DNA from: Paenibacillus sp. J2TS4
Lineage (GTDB): Bacteria > Bacillota > Bacilli > Paenibacillales > NBRC-103111
Length of the DNA: 64,000 bases
Direction: 5' to 3'
Assembly: GCF_018403245.1 (NCBI RefSeq)
Contig: NZ_BOSH01000005.1
Location: forward strand, 1-64,000
In this document: piece by piece, positions 8,298 to 17,267 of the stretch
Numbering within the stretch: the stretch's first letter is position 1
How the letters are laid out: every line of letters begins with the position of its first letter
Notes under the pieces: generated by a model
The model's input: the letters and a program-made list of their open reading frames with translations, nothing else
Told to the model about the DNA's origin: nothing
The model's database searches: none
Position numbers and translations under genes: made by a program

Positions 8298-9293
8298 TTA
8301 TAATGAAAGGAGCGAATCAGCCGGAAACACCAGGCCAATCTGCCTCCTGGCCTCGTCCGTAATCTTCATGACGGATAAAGAATGAGCATGGGAATTGACT
8401 GCAGACTCAAGCTTGACGTCTGTTAATAGCCGTACAAACTCCTGAACCTCGTATTTCATCGTGTTACCCGTCTGCACTTGAGTAATATCGTCCAGCGATC
8501 CGTCTCTGTATCGAATTTCGACCTTCCCGGGCTCATTGATTTTATCGATGACGATCGTCCCGTTTTCCCCCTGAATTTCGGTAGACAGATGCGAATTCGT
8601 TATTTTTGAATACATGATGACCGCATCCATCTCTTTATATTTCAAGAGCAGGCTTCCTTCCCCGTCCACTCCCGAATCGAGCATGATGGCGTTTGCCTTG
8701 ATTAGCTCAGGCATACCGAATAGAACGACCATAGGGTAAATGCAGTAAACTCCCAGGTCCATTAAAGAGCCATTGGAAAAAACGGGGTTAAACGCGTTGA
8801 GAACCGTCCCTTGTTTGAACGCATCATAGCGTGAAGAATATTGACAGTAGCTTGCAAAATAGCGCCGGATGGGCCCGATCTTATGCAGATTGTCCTGGAT
8901 GGCGCGAAAATTCGGCAGCAAAGTGGACTTTAGAGCCTCCATCAGGAGCACGTTATTTTTTGCGGCTGTCTCTATCATTTTTTTCGTTTCGTTGGCGTGG
9001 GAAGCTATCGGCTTTTCGCATAAGACGTGCTTTCTGTGATTCATACAAAGAATGGCCTGCTCGGCATGAAAAGAAGTCGGACTCGCGATGTAGACAGCAT
9101 CGAATTCGTCACTGGCAACCATTTTTTCTAAGTCGGTGTATAGATTTGGAATATCGTGCTTGGCTGCAAATTCTTTGGCCCTCGCTTCCGTCCGCGAATA
9201 GACAGCAGTCAATTCCACCTGCCCAGTCTCGCGGGCGGCTTGGATGAAGCTGTCGGTAATCCAGTTAGTTCCAATAACCGCAAATCGGATCAT
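8298..9293 (-). CDS. Gfo/Idh/MocA-family NAD(P)-dependent oxidoreductase
   Basis: The product of 331 residues has an N-terminal Rossmann fold (FAVIGTNWITDSFI) and the family motif CEKPIA around residue 93, where the Lys is the usual catalytic residue. The C-terminal half is the alpha/beta domain typical of Gfo/Idh/MocA proteins. Such enzymes oxidise or epimerise sugars, inositols and related compounds in the cytoplasm. AGGAGGG precedes the ATG at 9293. It converges with the AraC gene 140 bases away and is followed by no clear operon partner, so the substrate cannot be inferred beyond a sugar-like compound. Confidence 0.85.
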   Translation of the reverse strand: MIRFAVIGTNWITDSFIQAARETGQVELTAVYSRTEARAKEFAAKHDIPNLYTDLEKMVASDEFDAVYIASPTSFHAEQAILCMNHRKHVLCEKPIASHANETKKMIETAAKNNVLLMEALKSTLLPNFRAIQDNLHKIGPIRRYFASYCQYSSRYDAFKQGTVLNAFNPVFSNGSLMDLGVYCIYPMVVLFGMPELIKANAIMLDSGVDGEGSLLLKYKEMDAVIMYSKITNSHLSTEIQGENGTIVIDKINEPGKVEIRYRDGSLDDITQVQTGNTMKYEVQEFVRLLTDVKLESAVNSHAHSLSVMKITDEARRQIGLVFPADSLLSL

Positions 9294-9479
9294 GGTGTAA
9301 CCCTCCTAATAGATTTCGTGACTAAACTAAATCATGAATAAGCACGAAGTAAAGATATTAATCACATTAAGGTTCAACTGAAATATCAGCACTTGATTAC
9401 CAGCCCAACACCCGTTGGTCGTTCCCTTTAATGTAGAGTGATCGCCCCAAGCTGCCCGCAATTTCGCAAATGGCTAACT

Positions 9480-9585
9480 TTTATTTCATCGTGCCTGGCA
9501 CTTGTGAAAGCGAATGAGCGCAGATCTACAACTATTTCATCACATCTGGCACTTTTGGAGCGAATTAAGTGCAGATCTCAGAATG
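9480..9585. repeat. Two tandem ~52-bp intergenic repeats (third copy at 9901-9953)
   Basis: Units at 9480-9531 and 9532-9585 share ATTTCATC, TGGCACTT, GAGCG and GCAGATCT in the same order. A third copy at 9901-9953 has AGATCTACTACTATTTCATC and TGGCACTTTTGGAGC. They fill part of the 700-base gap between the oxidoreductase and hrpB. I see no convincing gene in that gap. Confidence 0.65.
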
Positions 9586-9688
9586 TTGAAAAAGCATCCA
9601 CGTGGCTTGTATGCGCCCTATCCGCCGAGCCCCTTGCATAGTCAAATAGACGTACAAATGGGCGAAAGATGGATGCGAACAAGTGCGG

Positions 9689-9868
9689 TTTGTACGAAAT
9701 ATCATACAGTCGGACATGCGTATGCCGCGGAGGTTTCGCTTTTGTATGAATAATCGTTCAAATGCGCACGCCAGTTCCGTGAAAGGGTCATCTTTGTACG
9801 AAATATCGTACATCCAAACTATGTATAGGTCGCGAAGATCCGCTTTGGTATGAATAATCATACAAATG
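9689..9868. repeat. Two 76-bp units of paired palindromes, GTACGAAATATCGTAC and GTATGAATAATCATAC
   Basis: Units at 9689-9764 and 9793-9868 each start with TTTGTACGAAATATCnTACA and end with GTATGAATAATCnTnCAAATG. Both ends are near-perfect palindromes. The second unit is the better conserved. A partial TACAAATG also precedes the first unit at about 9652. No coding function is apparent. Confidence 0.65.
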
Positions 9869-9900
9869 AATACACAAGATCCGTAAACCGATTTTTTCAA

Positions 9901-9953
9901 CGCTCTGAGATCTACTACTATTTCATCGCATTTGGCACTTTTGGAGCTAGCTC
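9901..9953. repeat. Third copy of the ~52-bp intergenic repeat
   Basis: It contains AGATCTACTACTATTTCATC followed by TGGCACTTTTGGAGC, matching the units at 9480-9585. The remaining 45 bases before the hrpB stop show nothing I can name. Confidence 0.6.
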
Positions 9954-9998
9954 TAAGTCGGTTTGCCTGCGTAATCGATTTATAACTGGAGTTCTACC

Positions 9999-12596
9999 TT
10001 ACTCGCGCGGGCGAGTCCGGTTAGTCGGAGCGGCGCTGCGCGGGTCGTCGGGCCAATAATGCTTGGGATAGCGTCCTTTGAGGTCTTTTTTTACCTCGAA
10101 ATAGGTATTCTGCCAAAAGCTCGCCAAGTCGCGAGTCACTTGAACCGGACGCTGCGCAGGAGACAATAGATGTAACGTTAATGGAACTCTTCCCCTTAGA
10201 ATGCGCGGTGTCTCCGTAAGCCCAAACAGCTCCTGAAGACGGACGGCCAGTACCGGAGTCGCGGGATCGCTGTAATCGACGGGAATCCGCGAACCGCTGG
10301 GAACGGTCAGATGGCTCGGAGCCAGCACGTCCAATTCCCGGCGCTGCTCCCAGGAGAGCATCGCTTCGAGAATCGCCGCTAGATCGAGCCGCTGCACTTC
10401 GTCCCGGCTCTTCAAGCCGTACAGATGCGGGCCCAGCCAGGCGTCGAGCTCCGCGCCAAGCGCTGCATCGGACACGTCCGGCCAGCCGGGCTCCTGCTGC
10501 TGCACGAAGCCCAGACGCTGCTGAAGCCGCCGAGCCGTCTTGGTCCACGGCAGAAGCGCAAGCCCTTCCGCAGCGATTCCCTGCAGCAGCGCCTGCCTGG
10601 CGGCTTCCGGATCCGGATCCGCCAGCGGCGCATCCCGGAGCACCAGCGCGCCCAGCCGCTCACGCCGCCTCGCCCGCACCGCCTGCGCCGAAGAGTCCCA
10701 AGCGACGATGTCCTCCGCAGCGATTCGCTCCCCGAATCGCTCCTCCAGGTCGCTTAGCTCCACCGGCGCCGCCAGGTAGATGCGCCCTTCCGGCCCCTGG
10801 TCGTCCAGCTCGGCTGCGACCAGCCAGGGCGCCTGGCTGAGCGGCTGCGCGCCGGCCAAGGCGGCTCCGCGGCCGCTGGCGAGCAGGAAGCGGCCGCCGG
10901 CCTTCCGCTGCGCGATGCGGTCGGGATAGGCGAAGGCCAGCAGCAATCCGCTGGCCTCGATATCGCCTCCCCGACCCGGACCCGCAGCGGGCAGCCCGCC
11001 AGCGGCGGCGCTTCCGCGGCCCGGCCCAGGCGCGGGGAGCCCGAGCGCGCGCTTCCAGCGCTCGGCTTCCGCCGCGATTCGCCGGCACGCCGCATGGTCC
11101 GCAGCGGGGCTGTGCGCCTGAGCCGCAGCGGGGCCGCGTGCCGACGCCGCGGCTCCCGAGCGCCCGGTCCCGGCGGCGGCGCGCACCGCCTCCACGCGGA
11201 GGCGCAGGTCCGCATCCGCAGCGGCGGCTTGGCCTCGCAGCGGATCGCGCTCGCTGAGGAGCGCCGCCAGCTCGCAAGCGAGGTCCCCCAGGCCAAGTTC
11301 TTGTGCCTGGAGGACCATGTGCGCGAGCCGGGGATGGAGCCCCAGCTCGGCCATCCTCCGGCCGTGCGGGGTGACGGCCCCGCTCTCGCTCAGCGCGCCG
11401 AGCTGGGCCAGCAGCTCCCGCGCCTGAGCCAGCGCGGCCGCGGGCGGGGCGTCAAGCCAGCGGAGCTCCAGCGGATCGGCGACGCCCCACACGGCAAGCT
11501 CGAGCGCCAGCGGGGCGAGGTCCGCCTCCAGCAGCTCCGGAAGGCTCTGCGGGGCCAGCCGCCGATCGTCCTGTTCCGTCCACAGACGGTAACAGACGCC
11601 CGGTCCTTGACGGCCCGCTCTTCCCTGGCGCTGGTCGGCGGACGCCCGCGACACCGGTACGGTCTCGAGCCTCGTCATTCCGGTGCGAGGCGAAAACCGG
11701 GGAACGCGCATAAGCCCGCTGTCGATGACGATGCGAACTCCTGCGACCGTCAGACTGGTCTCGGCAATCGATGTAGCCAGCACCACCTTGCGCTTCCCCG
11801 GAGGGCACTCCGCGACAGCGTGGTCTTGCGCCTCCGCCGGCAATCCTCCGTGCAGCGGCGCAATGGTTACGTGCTGCCCCACTCTATGCTCAGCAAGCAT
11901 CGCTTCGACCCGCCGAATCTCGCCCGTGCCCGGCAGGAAGACAAGGATGTCGCCTTCATCGTTATTAAGCGCATGGAGTATGCTTCGGCATACCGACAGC
12001 TCCATCGATCCTTCCGACCGCTGATCCAGATAACGGGTTTCCACAGGATAGGCTTTCCCTTCACTGGCTACCACTGGCGCGCCGTCCAGAAGCCGGGCTA
12101 TCGGCTCGGCCTCCAAAGTAGCCGACATAACCAATATTCTTAAATCTTCGCGAAACCAGGCTTGAGATTGCAGACATAGAGCCAGTCCAAGATCAGCCTG
12201 GAGGCTGCGTTCATGATATTCATCGAAGATAACGAGCCCCACGTCCTCCAAAGAAGGGTCCTCTTGAAGAAGACGGGTAAGCACCCCTTCCGTAATGACT
12301 TCTATTCTTGTCTTTGGGCCTATCCGGGTATCTAGCCGGACCCGATACCCTACCGTTTCCCCTACCCGTTCCCCGAGAAGGGCAGCCATATAACGCGCAG
12401 CAGACCGGGCGGCCAAGCGACGCGGCTCCAGCATCAGAATACGGCGCCCTTCCATCCAGTGCTCGTCCACCAGAGCGAGAGGAACTCTTGTCGTTTTTCC
12501 AGCTCCCGGATCGGCCAGAAGTACCGCGCTTGTCCGGAGCTGAAGCGCCTCCCGAAGCTCAGGTATCACTTTTTCGATAGGCAATGCTGTTGTCAT
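9999..12596 (-). CDS. hrpB: ATP-dependent helicase HrpB (DEAH/RHA family)
   Basis: A cytoplasmic RNA-helicase-like ATPase of about 865 residues, normal for HrpB. Motifs: Walker A GAGKTT near residue 32, DEYHERS (DEAH-box position) near 124, SATLEAEP (motif III), then the helicase C domain with QRQGRAGR, the HA2 region and the HrpB-specific C-terminal domain. The ATG at 12596 follows GGAAAGGA; the frame extends upstream to 12632 without a better start. The region near 10980-11450 is very rich in G+C and codes for an Ala/Arg/Gly-rich stretch, which gives rise to long antisense open frames. No operon partner is seen, and a MITE-like repeat lies 55 bases upstream of the start. The physiological role of HrpB is poorly known. 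Confidence 0.9.
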   Translation of the reverse strand: MTTALPIEKVIPELREALQLRTSAVLLADPGAGKTTRVPLALVDEHWMEGRRILMLEPRRLAARSAARYMAALLGERVGETVGYRVRLDTRIGPKTRIEVITEGVLTRLLQEDPSLEDVGLVIFDEYHERSLQADLGLALCLQSQAWFREDLRILVMSATLEAEPIARLLDGAPVVASEGKAYPVETRYLDQRSEGSMELSVCRSILHALNNDEGDILVFLPGTGEIRRVEAMLAEHRVGQHVTIAPLHGGLPAEAQDHAVAECPPGKRKVVLATSIAETSLTVAGVRIVIDSGLMRVPRFSPRTGMTRLETVPVSRASADQRQGRAGRQGPGVCYRLWTEQDDRRLAPQSLPELLEADLAPLALELAVWGVADPLELRWLDAPPAAALAQARELLAQLGALSESGAVTPHGRRMAELGLHPRLAHMVLQAQELGLGDLACELAALLSERDPLRGQAAAADADLRLRVEAVRAAAGTGRSGAAASARGPAAAQAHSPAADHAACRRIAAEAERWKRALGLPAPGPGRGSAAAGGLPAAGPGRGGDIEASGLLLAFAYPDRIAQRKAGGRFLLASGRGAALAGAQPLSQAPWLVAAELDDQGPEGRIYLAAPVELSDLEERFGERIAAEDIVAWDSSAQAVRARRRERLGALVLRDAPLADPDPEAARQALLQGIAAEGLALLPWTKTARRLQQRLGFVQQQEPGWPDVSDAALGAELDAWLGPHLYGLKSRDEVQRLDLAAILEAMLSWEQRRELDVLAPSHLTVPSGSRIPVDYSDPATPVLAVRLQELFGLTETPRILRGRVPLTLHLLSPAQRPVQVTRDLASFWQNTYFEVKKDLKGRYPKHYWPDDPRSAAPTNRTRPRE

Positions 12597-12650
12597 GATC
12601 GGCTTCCTTTCCGTGATGTGGTTGCTGTCCACGATCTCGCTCCATTATCG

Positions 12651-12940
12651 CTATATATCTTGAACTAAAAATAGCTCTCATTCCGTTCCGAAGGAAGGTG
12701 CCTCCGAAGCTTCCAAACAACTACACTCCTTCCCCAAAAAGTGAAGATGAGCTTCGAAGTGTTTTCGGGTACTTTTCGGGGACCAAACCGAGGTCCTTGC
12801 TTATGGAATGGGTCTTAGGATGGGAGGAAACAAGACGAAAACTGAGCGTTGAGATGCCTTGGGAGCACCTTTCTTTCTCCACTTCATGAGGTCATGAGCT
12901 ATTCAATCCTTAGTTCACCGTTCAACTTCAACTTAGATAG
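12651..12940 (+). mobile_element. MITE-like intergenic element, copy A
   Basis: About 290 bases bounded by CTATATATCTTGAACTAA on the left and TTAGTTCA...ACTTAGATAG on the right, which are inverted repeats of each other. The interior carries the family core: CATTCCGTTCCGAAGG, CTTCCCCAAAAAGTGAAGA, ACTTTTCGGGGACC and CTTTCTCCACTTCATGA. CCCCAAAAAGT and ACTTTTCGGGG can form a hairpin. There is no transposase. It lies 55 bases upstream of the hrpB start. Confidence 0.75.
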
Positions 12941-13154
12941 AAAGCCTGCAATTGTGCATCCTTTCAGACCGTAATCCCCCGTTTCCGCAGCAAAGCCTGC
13001 AAACATACATCTTTTTCTCGTTCTAGGGCCTGATCGGGTCGTTTCATACGAAAATTAATGCACTATCGCAGCTCTTCTTTCGAACGAACGAATGCGATCC
13101 ATAATAGATGCATTATCGCAGCTTTTACTCGAACGGTCCAATGCGATTCGTAAT
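12941..13154. repeat. Two short direct-repeat families beside element copy A
   Basis: AAAGCCTGCAA...CATC occurs at about 12941 and 12992. A ~50-base unit occurs at 13056-13105 and 13106-13154, each with TGCAnTATCGCAGC, CGAACG and AATGCGAT in the same order. The pair TGCA/TGCGAT resembles the near-palindromic cores found in other gaps of this window. No gene is visible in this gap. Confidence 0.55.
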
Positions 13155-13212
13155 TATAAAGGGAGTTTTTTAGCCATTCCTATAATTTTGCAGGACTGAA
13201 GGAGTTCGCTCC

Positions 13213-13294
13213 TATCTTTGGCCAAAACTCGCCTTGGAAGCCTCTTTCTTTCCCTACTCCACGATCTATCCTTCCTTTAGTTCAACTTATATAG
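13213..13294 (+). mobile_element. Truncated copy of the MITE-like element
   Basis: Only the right third is present: GGCCAAAACTCGCCTTGGAAG, CTTTCTTTCCCTACTCCA and the terminal TTAGTTCAACTTATATAG. The left part, including the hairpin region, is missing. Confidence 0.6.
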
Positions 13295-13366
13295 ATATAG
13301 AATAACATATCTTTTTATCCGCAGTCTTTGGCTGCCGTGACTGGAAAGGACAACTAGGTCATTATA

Positions 13367-13414
13367 TATAGAAAGCTTAAGGAGGCCTCGAAGGGCCTCC
13401 TTAAGCTTTCTATA
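13367..13414. terminator. Perfect 21-bp hairpin downstream of the first solute-binding protein gene
   Basis: TATAGAAAGCTTAAGGAGGCC and its exact complement flank the six-base loop TCGAAG. It lies about 50 bases after the binding-protein stop codon on the minus strand. There is no long T run after the stem, so it may act as a 3' mRNA-stabilising hairpin rather than, or as well as, a terminator. Confidence 0.6.
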
Positions 13415-13462
13415 AGCCGATTGGGATTTCCCCCTGCTTATGACCCGCTATCTTTTGGTGAA

Positions 13463-15097
13463 TCAGTTATTTTCGTAACGATCATAAGCGGCTTTATACA
13501 CCTTCAAGTACTCGTCTACGCCCATTTTTTTCACTTTCTCGACATAGCTGTCCCATTCGCTGAACGGCAAGTCTCCGCTGACGAACTTGGCTTCCATCTC
13601 TCCGATAAAGGTATGGATGTCGCTTCCAGTCGACTGCATAAATTCGGTCTCTTCCGGCAAGAAGTTGAAGTTATACCAGAGATCCTTGATCCGATCTGGC
13701 TCGGCTTTTTCCCCAACGGCTACCGATTCCGGCAAAGTTTCCGAGCCTTTGAAATATTTTTCCTGAACGTATCCCGGGTAGCTTCCGCCCATCCAGGTAA
13801 CATATTTGGTCAAAGCTTGATCGAGAGTCAGTCCGTCCGGATTGTTCTTGATCGCGTCCACGAATTCCAGCTTTCCGTCCGGTGTTTCCGTATAGGAGAC
13901 ATCCTTTTGCCCCATAAAATAGAAAGTGGCTCCCTCATCTCCGTAGAAATGATCCATCCATCGCACAGTCGCTTCCGGATGTTTGTTTTTATCAGTGATC
14001 ACAAAGGCTCCCGGCCAGACCATCGGAACTTTGATATGGCTGTACAGCTTGTCCCCGTGCGGCCCTTCCAAAGCGCCCAGGCCAAAATAGTTTTCCCCGT
14101 TAAATTGAGTTTTCGGGTTCGGATTGATAGTGGCGCCAAGGATGTCTTTCGCTCCCTTGGCATAGAGCTCATTGGATTTTTGCGTAAAGATCTCTTTATC
14201 GATTAACCCTTCTGCATACAATTTATGGACATATTCCAGAACTTCCTTGTATTTCGAATCGAGACGGAAGAAGCGCAGCTCATTCGTCTCCGGGTCCACA
14301 TCGACAAATTTATGTCCAAGACCTCTCGTGCCTACCCCCCAAGCTCCTTTTAACTGATCGATCAGAGGGTTTATGCCCGTACCGCTGTAAGGAATTTCAT
14401 CTGCTTGTCCGTTTCCGTTCAGGTCGGTTTCCTTCACCGCTTTTAAGTAATTGTATAAGTCCTCCGTCGTTTTCGGCTCCGGCATGTTCAGCTTGTCCAG
14501 CCAGTCCTGCTTGACCCAGAGCGGAGTGCCGATCAGCATGGGCAGGAACTCGGGATCGTAGAAGGAAGGAAAAGAATAAATATTGCCATCCGGCATCGTC
14601 AGCGCTTTTCTCAGATCGGGATACTTTTCCATCAGCGCTTTAAAATTAGGAGCGTGCTGGTCGATCAAATCGTTCAGCTTGAGAAAGACACCCTGCTCCC
14701 CGTATTTCAACAAATCGGCTGCGGGCATCCGCCCCGTATAGAAGCCATCCGGATATTCTCCGTTGGCCAGAGCCAAATTCCGTTTCTCCGTCAAGCTCTC
14801 AAAGGGGACCAGTTGAAAGTTGACTTGGATATTGGACATTTTCGCATATTCTTTCCATACCAGAGTTTCCTCAAAGTTGTTGGTGTTGGTCGCCGCCTTG
14901 CCCGTAAAGAAAGTAAGCTCAATCGGCTCGTTGACGATCGGCATGCCGGTCGGGTTGAAATTAGCCTGTTCATTAGCGGCAGGCTCCTCCCCCGAAGGGT
15001 TGCCTCCCGATGCATCTTTTCCCCCGCCGCAGCCTTGCAAAAGACCTGCAGTCATTACAGACGACATTAAAATAGCAGCCCACTTCTTTTTATCCAT
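13463..15097 (-). CDS. Extracellular solute-binding lipoprotein of an Lpl/YtcQ-type sugar ABC transporter
   Basis: The product of 544 residues begins with a lipoprotein signal peptide; the lipobox LLQGC places the lipid-modified Cys at residue 23, followed by a Gly/Ser/Asn/Glu-rich linker. Length and motifs (NGEYPDGFYTGRM, YTETPDGKLEFVD) match the LplA/YtcQ family of oligosaccharide-binding proteins. It is anchored outside the membrane and delivers substrate to the permeases encoded just upstream. AGGAGAATGGAGA precedes the ATG. The gene is the last of the LplB-LplC-LplA set and is separated from the second permease gene by copy B of a MITE-like repeat. No ATPase gene is linked, so a shared MsmX-type ATPase is likely. 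The substrate is unknown. Confidence 0.88.
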   Translation of the reverse strand: MDKKKWAAILMSSVMTAGLLQGCGGGKDASGGNPSGEEPAANEQANFNPTGMPIVNEPIELTFFTGKAATNTNNFEETLVWKEYAKMSNIQVNFQLVPFESLTEKRNLALANGEYPDGFYTGRMPAADLLKYGEQGVFLKLNDLIDQHAPNFKALMEKYPDLRKALTMPDGNIYSFPSFYDPEFLPMLIGTPLWVKQDWLDKLNMPEPKTTEDLYNYLKAVKETDLNGNGQADEIPYSGTGINPLIDQLKGAWGVGTRGLGHKFVDVDPETNELRFFRLDSKYKEVLEYVHKLYAEGLIDKEIFTQKSNELYAKGAKDILGATINPNPKTQFNGENYFGLGALEGPHGDKLYSHIKVPMVWPGAFVITDKNKHPEATVRWMDHFYGDEGATFYFMGQKDVSYTETPDGKLEFVDAIKNNPDGLTLDQALTKYVTWMGGSYPGYVQEKYFKGSETLPESVAVGEKAEPDRIKDLWYNFNFLPEETEFMQSTGSDIHTFIGEMEAKFVSGDLPFSEWDSYVEKVKKMGVDEYLKVYKAAYDRYENN

Positions 15098-15136
15098 TCT
15101 CCATTCTCCTATCCCCGTATATGTTTTTATTCGCTG

Positions 15137-15391
15137 CTATAGGTGCGGCCATAAAGAAAAGCCTCCATTCCGTTCCAAACGAAAGTGCCTCCTAGCTTCA
15201 AACATCATACTCCTTCCCCAAAAAGTGAAGACGAGCCTCGAAGCAATTCCAGGTACTTTTCGGGGACCCCGAATCAACAGATTCCTTCTTTATGGATGGG
15301 CCTCCGGATGGTGGGAATACAAAGCCAAAACTCGCCTTGGAGACATCTTTCTTTCTCCACTTCATGGACTTTCTTATTGCCGACAATATAG
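15137..15391 (+). mobile_element. MITE-like intergenic element, copy B
   Basis: About 255 bases filling the 306-base gap between permease and binding-protein genes of one operon. Left end CTATAGGTGCGGCCATAAAG, right end ATTGCCGACAATATAG, inverted repeats of the CTATA...GGC..TAAAG type. The core CATTCCGTTCC, CTTCCCCAAAAAGTGAAGA, ACTTTTCGGGGACC, AAAACTCGCCTTGG and CTTTCTCCACTTCATGG is shared with copies A, C and D. Short open frames in it are not conserved between copies. Confidence 0.78.
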
Positions 15392-15404
15392 AAGCTTGCA
15401 TGGT

Positions 15405-16289
15405 TCAGCCCTTAAGGGCCCCGATCATAACGCCTTTAACAAAATATTTCTGCAGAAAAGGATACAGCAGCAGGACCGGCAAATTGGCGACGACGACGAT
15501 GGCATATTTGATGGCCTCGGCTTCCATTAACGTTTTGGCGTGAGATTCGTCGCCGGCATTAACCATTTCCTCCATTTGTCCCTGAATGAGAATTTCCCTT
15601 AAGAACAGTTGAAGCGGATATTTATCTCTATCGCTTAAATAAATGAGTGCATTGAAATAGGCATTCCAGTGGCCGACACTGTAAAACAGGATCATGACCG
15701 CGATAATGGGCATCGAAAGCGGCAGAACGATTTTCCATAAAATTTGCAAGTTGGAGCAGCCATCTATCGCCGCCGATTCCTGGATTTCCCCCGGAATGCT
15801 CGATTGGAAGAAGGTTCTCATAATAATGATGTTCCATACCGAGACGGCATTCGGAATGACGAGCGCCCAGAATGAATTGACCATCCCCAGCTGTTTCACA
15901 ATCAAGTAAGTCGGAATCAAGCCGCCGCTGAAGAACAGGGTAAATACCATGATCGCCGTAATGACATGTTTTCCGGCAAAATTCGGTCTAGACAACGGAT
16001 AAGCAGCCATGACGGTCATGGCCAGATTAATCGCCGTTCCGACCAGCGTGTACATAATCGTGTTCACATAGCCGGTTAAAATTTCTTTGTTTTGAAATAT
16101 TTTTTCGTAGCCTGTAAAAGAAAGCGACTTGGGCAACAACCAGATTTCCCCATTCAGAACATCCTCGGGATTGCTGACCGATGCGCTCAGAACGAATAGG
16201 AGCGGATACAGTACGATGATGGAAACGATGGCAAGCAATAGGTTGATAATAACCTCAACCATCTTGTCGCCCGTGCTTTGTGCTACCAT
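15405..16289 (-). CDS. Carbohydrate ABC transporter permease, LplC/YtcP type
   Basis: A polytopic inner-membrane permease of 294 residues with about six hydrophobic segments. It has the EAA loop that contacts the ATPase (EIQESAAIDGCSNLQILWKI, then LPLSMP) and ends with the family tail KYFVKGVMIGALKG. The ATG at 16289 is preceded by GGGGGAGA. It is 18 bases downstream of the LplB-type gene, so the two are one transcript. Together they form the channel for the sugar delivered by the lipoprotein encoded next. Confidence 0.9.
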   Translation of the reverse strand: MVAQSTGDKMVEVIINLLLAIVSIIVLYPLLFVLSASVSNPEDVLNGEIWLLPKSLSFTGYEKIFQNKEILTGYVNTIMYTLVGTAINLAMTVMAAYPLSRPNFAGKHVITAIMVFTLFFSGGLIPTYLIVKQLGMVNSFWALVIPNAVSVWNIIIMRTFFQSSIPGEIQESAAIDGCSNLQILWKIVLPLSMPIIAVMILFYSVGHWNAYFNALIYLSDRDKYPLQLFLREILIQGQMEEMVNAGDESHAKTLMEAEAIKYAIVVVANLPVLLLYPFLQKYFVKGVMIGALKG

Positions 16290-16307
16290 TCAAGAATCTC
16301 CCCCTAA

Positions 16308-17267
16308 CTACCATAAGCTCGTTTGCTTCATCATTTTGGCTGCACGATTCACCATCACCAGCAGAATGAAATTAACGATGGAATTGAATAAACCGACGGC
16401 TGCGGAGAAGCTGTACTGGGACCCGATAATCCCGCTCCGGTATACGTAAGTGGAGATGACGTCCGAGCTTTCGTTATTCAGCGAGTTCTGCATCAAGAAC
16501 ACTTTCTCGAAGCCGACCCCCATAATGGAGCCTACATTTAATATGAGCAAAATGACAATGGTAGGCATAATGCCGGGAAGATTAATATGCCATATTCTGC
16601 GCAGCCTGGAGGCTCCGTCCACTCTGGCCGCCTCGTGCAGCTGGGGATCGATTCCAGCCAAGGCCGACAAGTAAATGATCGAACTCCAGCCCATCTGCTG
16701 CCATACTCCCGATAGGACATAGACCGTCTTGAACCAAGCCGGGTCGGTCATAAACGAAATCGGCTCCCCGCCAAACAGCTTGATCAACTGATTGATTATC
16801 CCGTTCTGCGGAGACAGAAACATAACGACTATACCGACCAAGACGACGGTCGATAGAAAGTGTGGAGCATAAGTGACGGTTTGTACGAATCGTTTATAAA
16901 ACTTAAGCCGCACCTCATTGATCATTAGCGCCAATAGAATCGGTATAGGAAAGCCTACCAGCAGCTCGTACAAACTGATGCCCAGCGTATTTTTGATCAG
17001 TCTCCAGAAGAAGTAGCTGTCAAAAAAACGTTCGAAATGTTTAAATCCGACCCATGGACTTCCCCATATCCCCTTGGTCCCTATAAAATCTTTGAAGGCA
17101 ATCTGCACCCCGTAGATCGGCAGATAGTGAAAGATAATAAAGTATAAGAGGACCGGAGTGATCAGCAAATAAAGGTCCCAATATTGACGGATGGATTTCA
17201 GAAGATAAGAATGTAACCTCTTTTTCTTGATGACCCCAGCCTGATTGGTCGAAGCTGCTGATTCCAT
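16308..17267 (-). CDS. Sugar ABC transporter permease, LplB type
   Basis: A membrane protein of 319 residues and the first gene of its operon. It has about six hydrophobic segments, the LplB-type N-terminal motif HYLPIYGVQIAFKDF, an EAA loop (LHEAARVDGASRLRRIWHIN, LPGIMP) and the C-terminal signature RAAKMMKQTSLW shared by LplB proteins. AGGGAGGTGAG precedes the ATG. It pairs with the LplC-type permease downstream. Regulation is not obvious: the 280 bases upstream before the terminator hairpins show no clear operator, and no regulator gene is adjacent. Confidence 0.9.
   Translation of the reverse strand: MESAASTNQAGVIKKKRLHSYLLKSIRQYWDLYLLITPVLLYFIIFHYLPIYGVQIAFKDFIGTKGIWGSPWVGFKHFERFFDSYFFWRLIKNTLGISLYELLVGFPIPILLALMINEVRLKFYKRFVQTVTYAPHFLSTVVLVGIVVMFLSPQNGIINQLIKLFGGEPISFMTDPAWFKTVYVLSGVWQQMGWSSIIYLSALAGIDPQLHEAARVDGASRLRRIWHINLPGIMPTIVILLILNVGSIMGVGFEKVFLMQNSLNNESSDVISTYVYRSGIIGSQYSFSAAVGLFNSIVNFILLVMVNRAAKMMKQTSLW

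Noticed and set aside
11094..12143. 349-codon open frame on the plus strand
   Set aside because: It lies entirely antisense to hrpB in its GC-rich part, has no ribosome binding site and gives a low-complexity Arg/Gly/Ser-rich product. It is a composition effect.
13421..14206. 261-codon plus-strand open frame
   Set aside because: Antisense to the solute-binding protein gene, with no recognisable domain and no ribosome binding site.
14820..15530. 236-codon plus-strand frame running through the MITE-like element copy B
   Set aside because: It crosses the binding-protein gene, the repeat and the permease gene antisense. The corresponding frames in the other element copies are not conserved.
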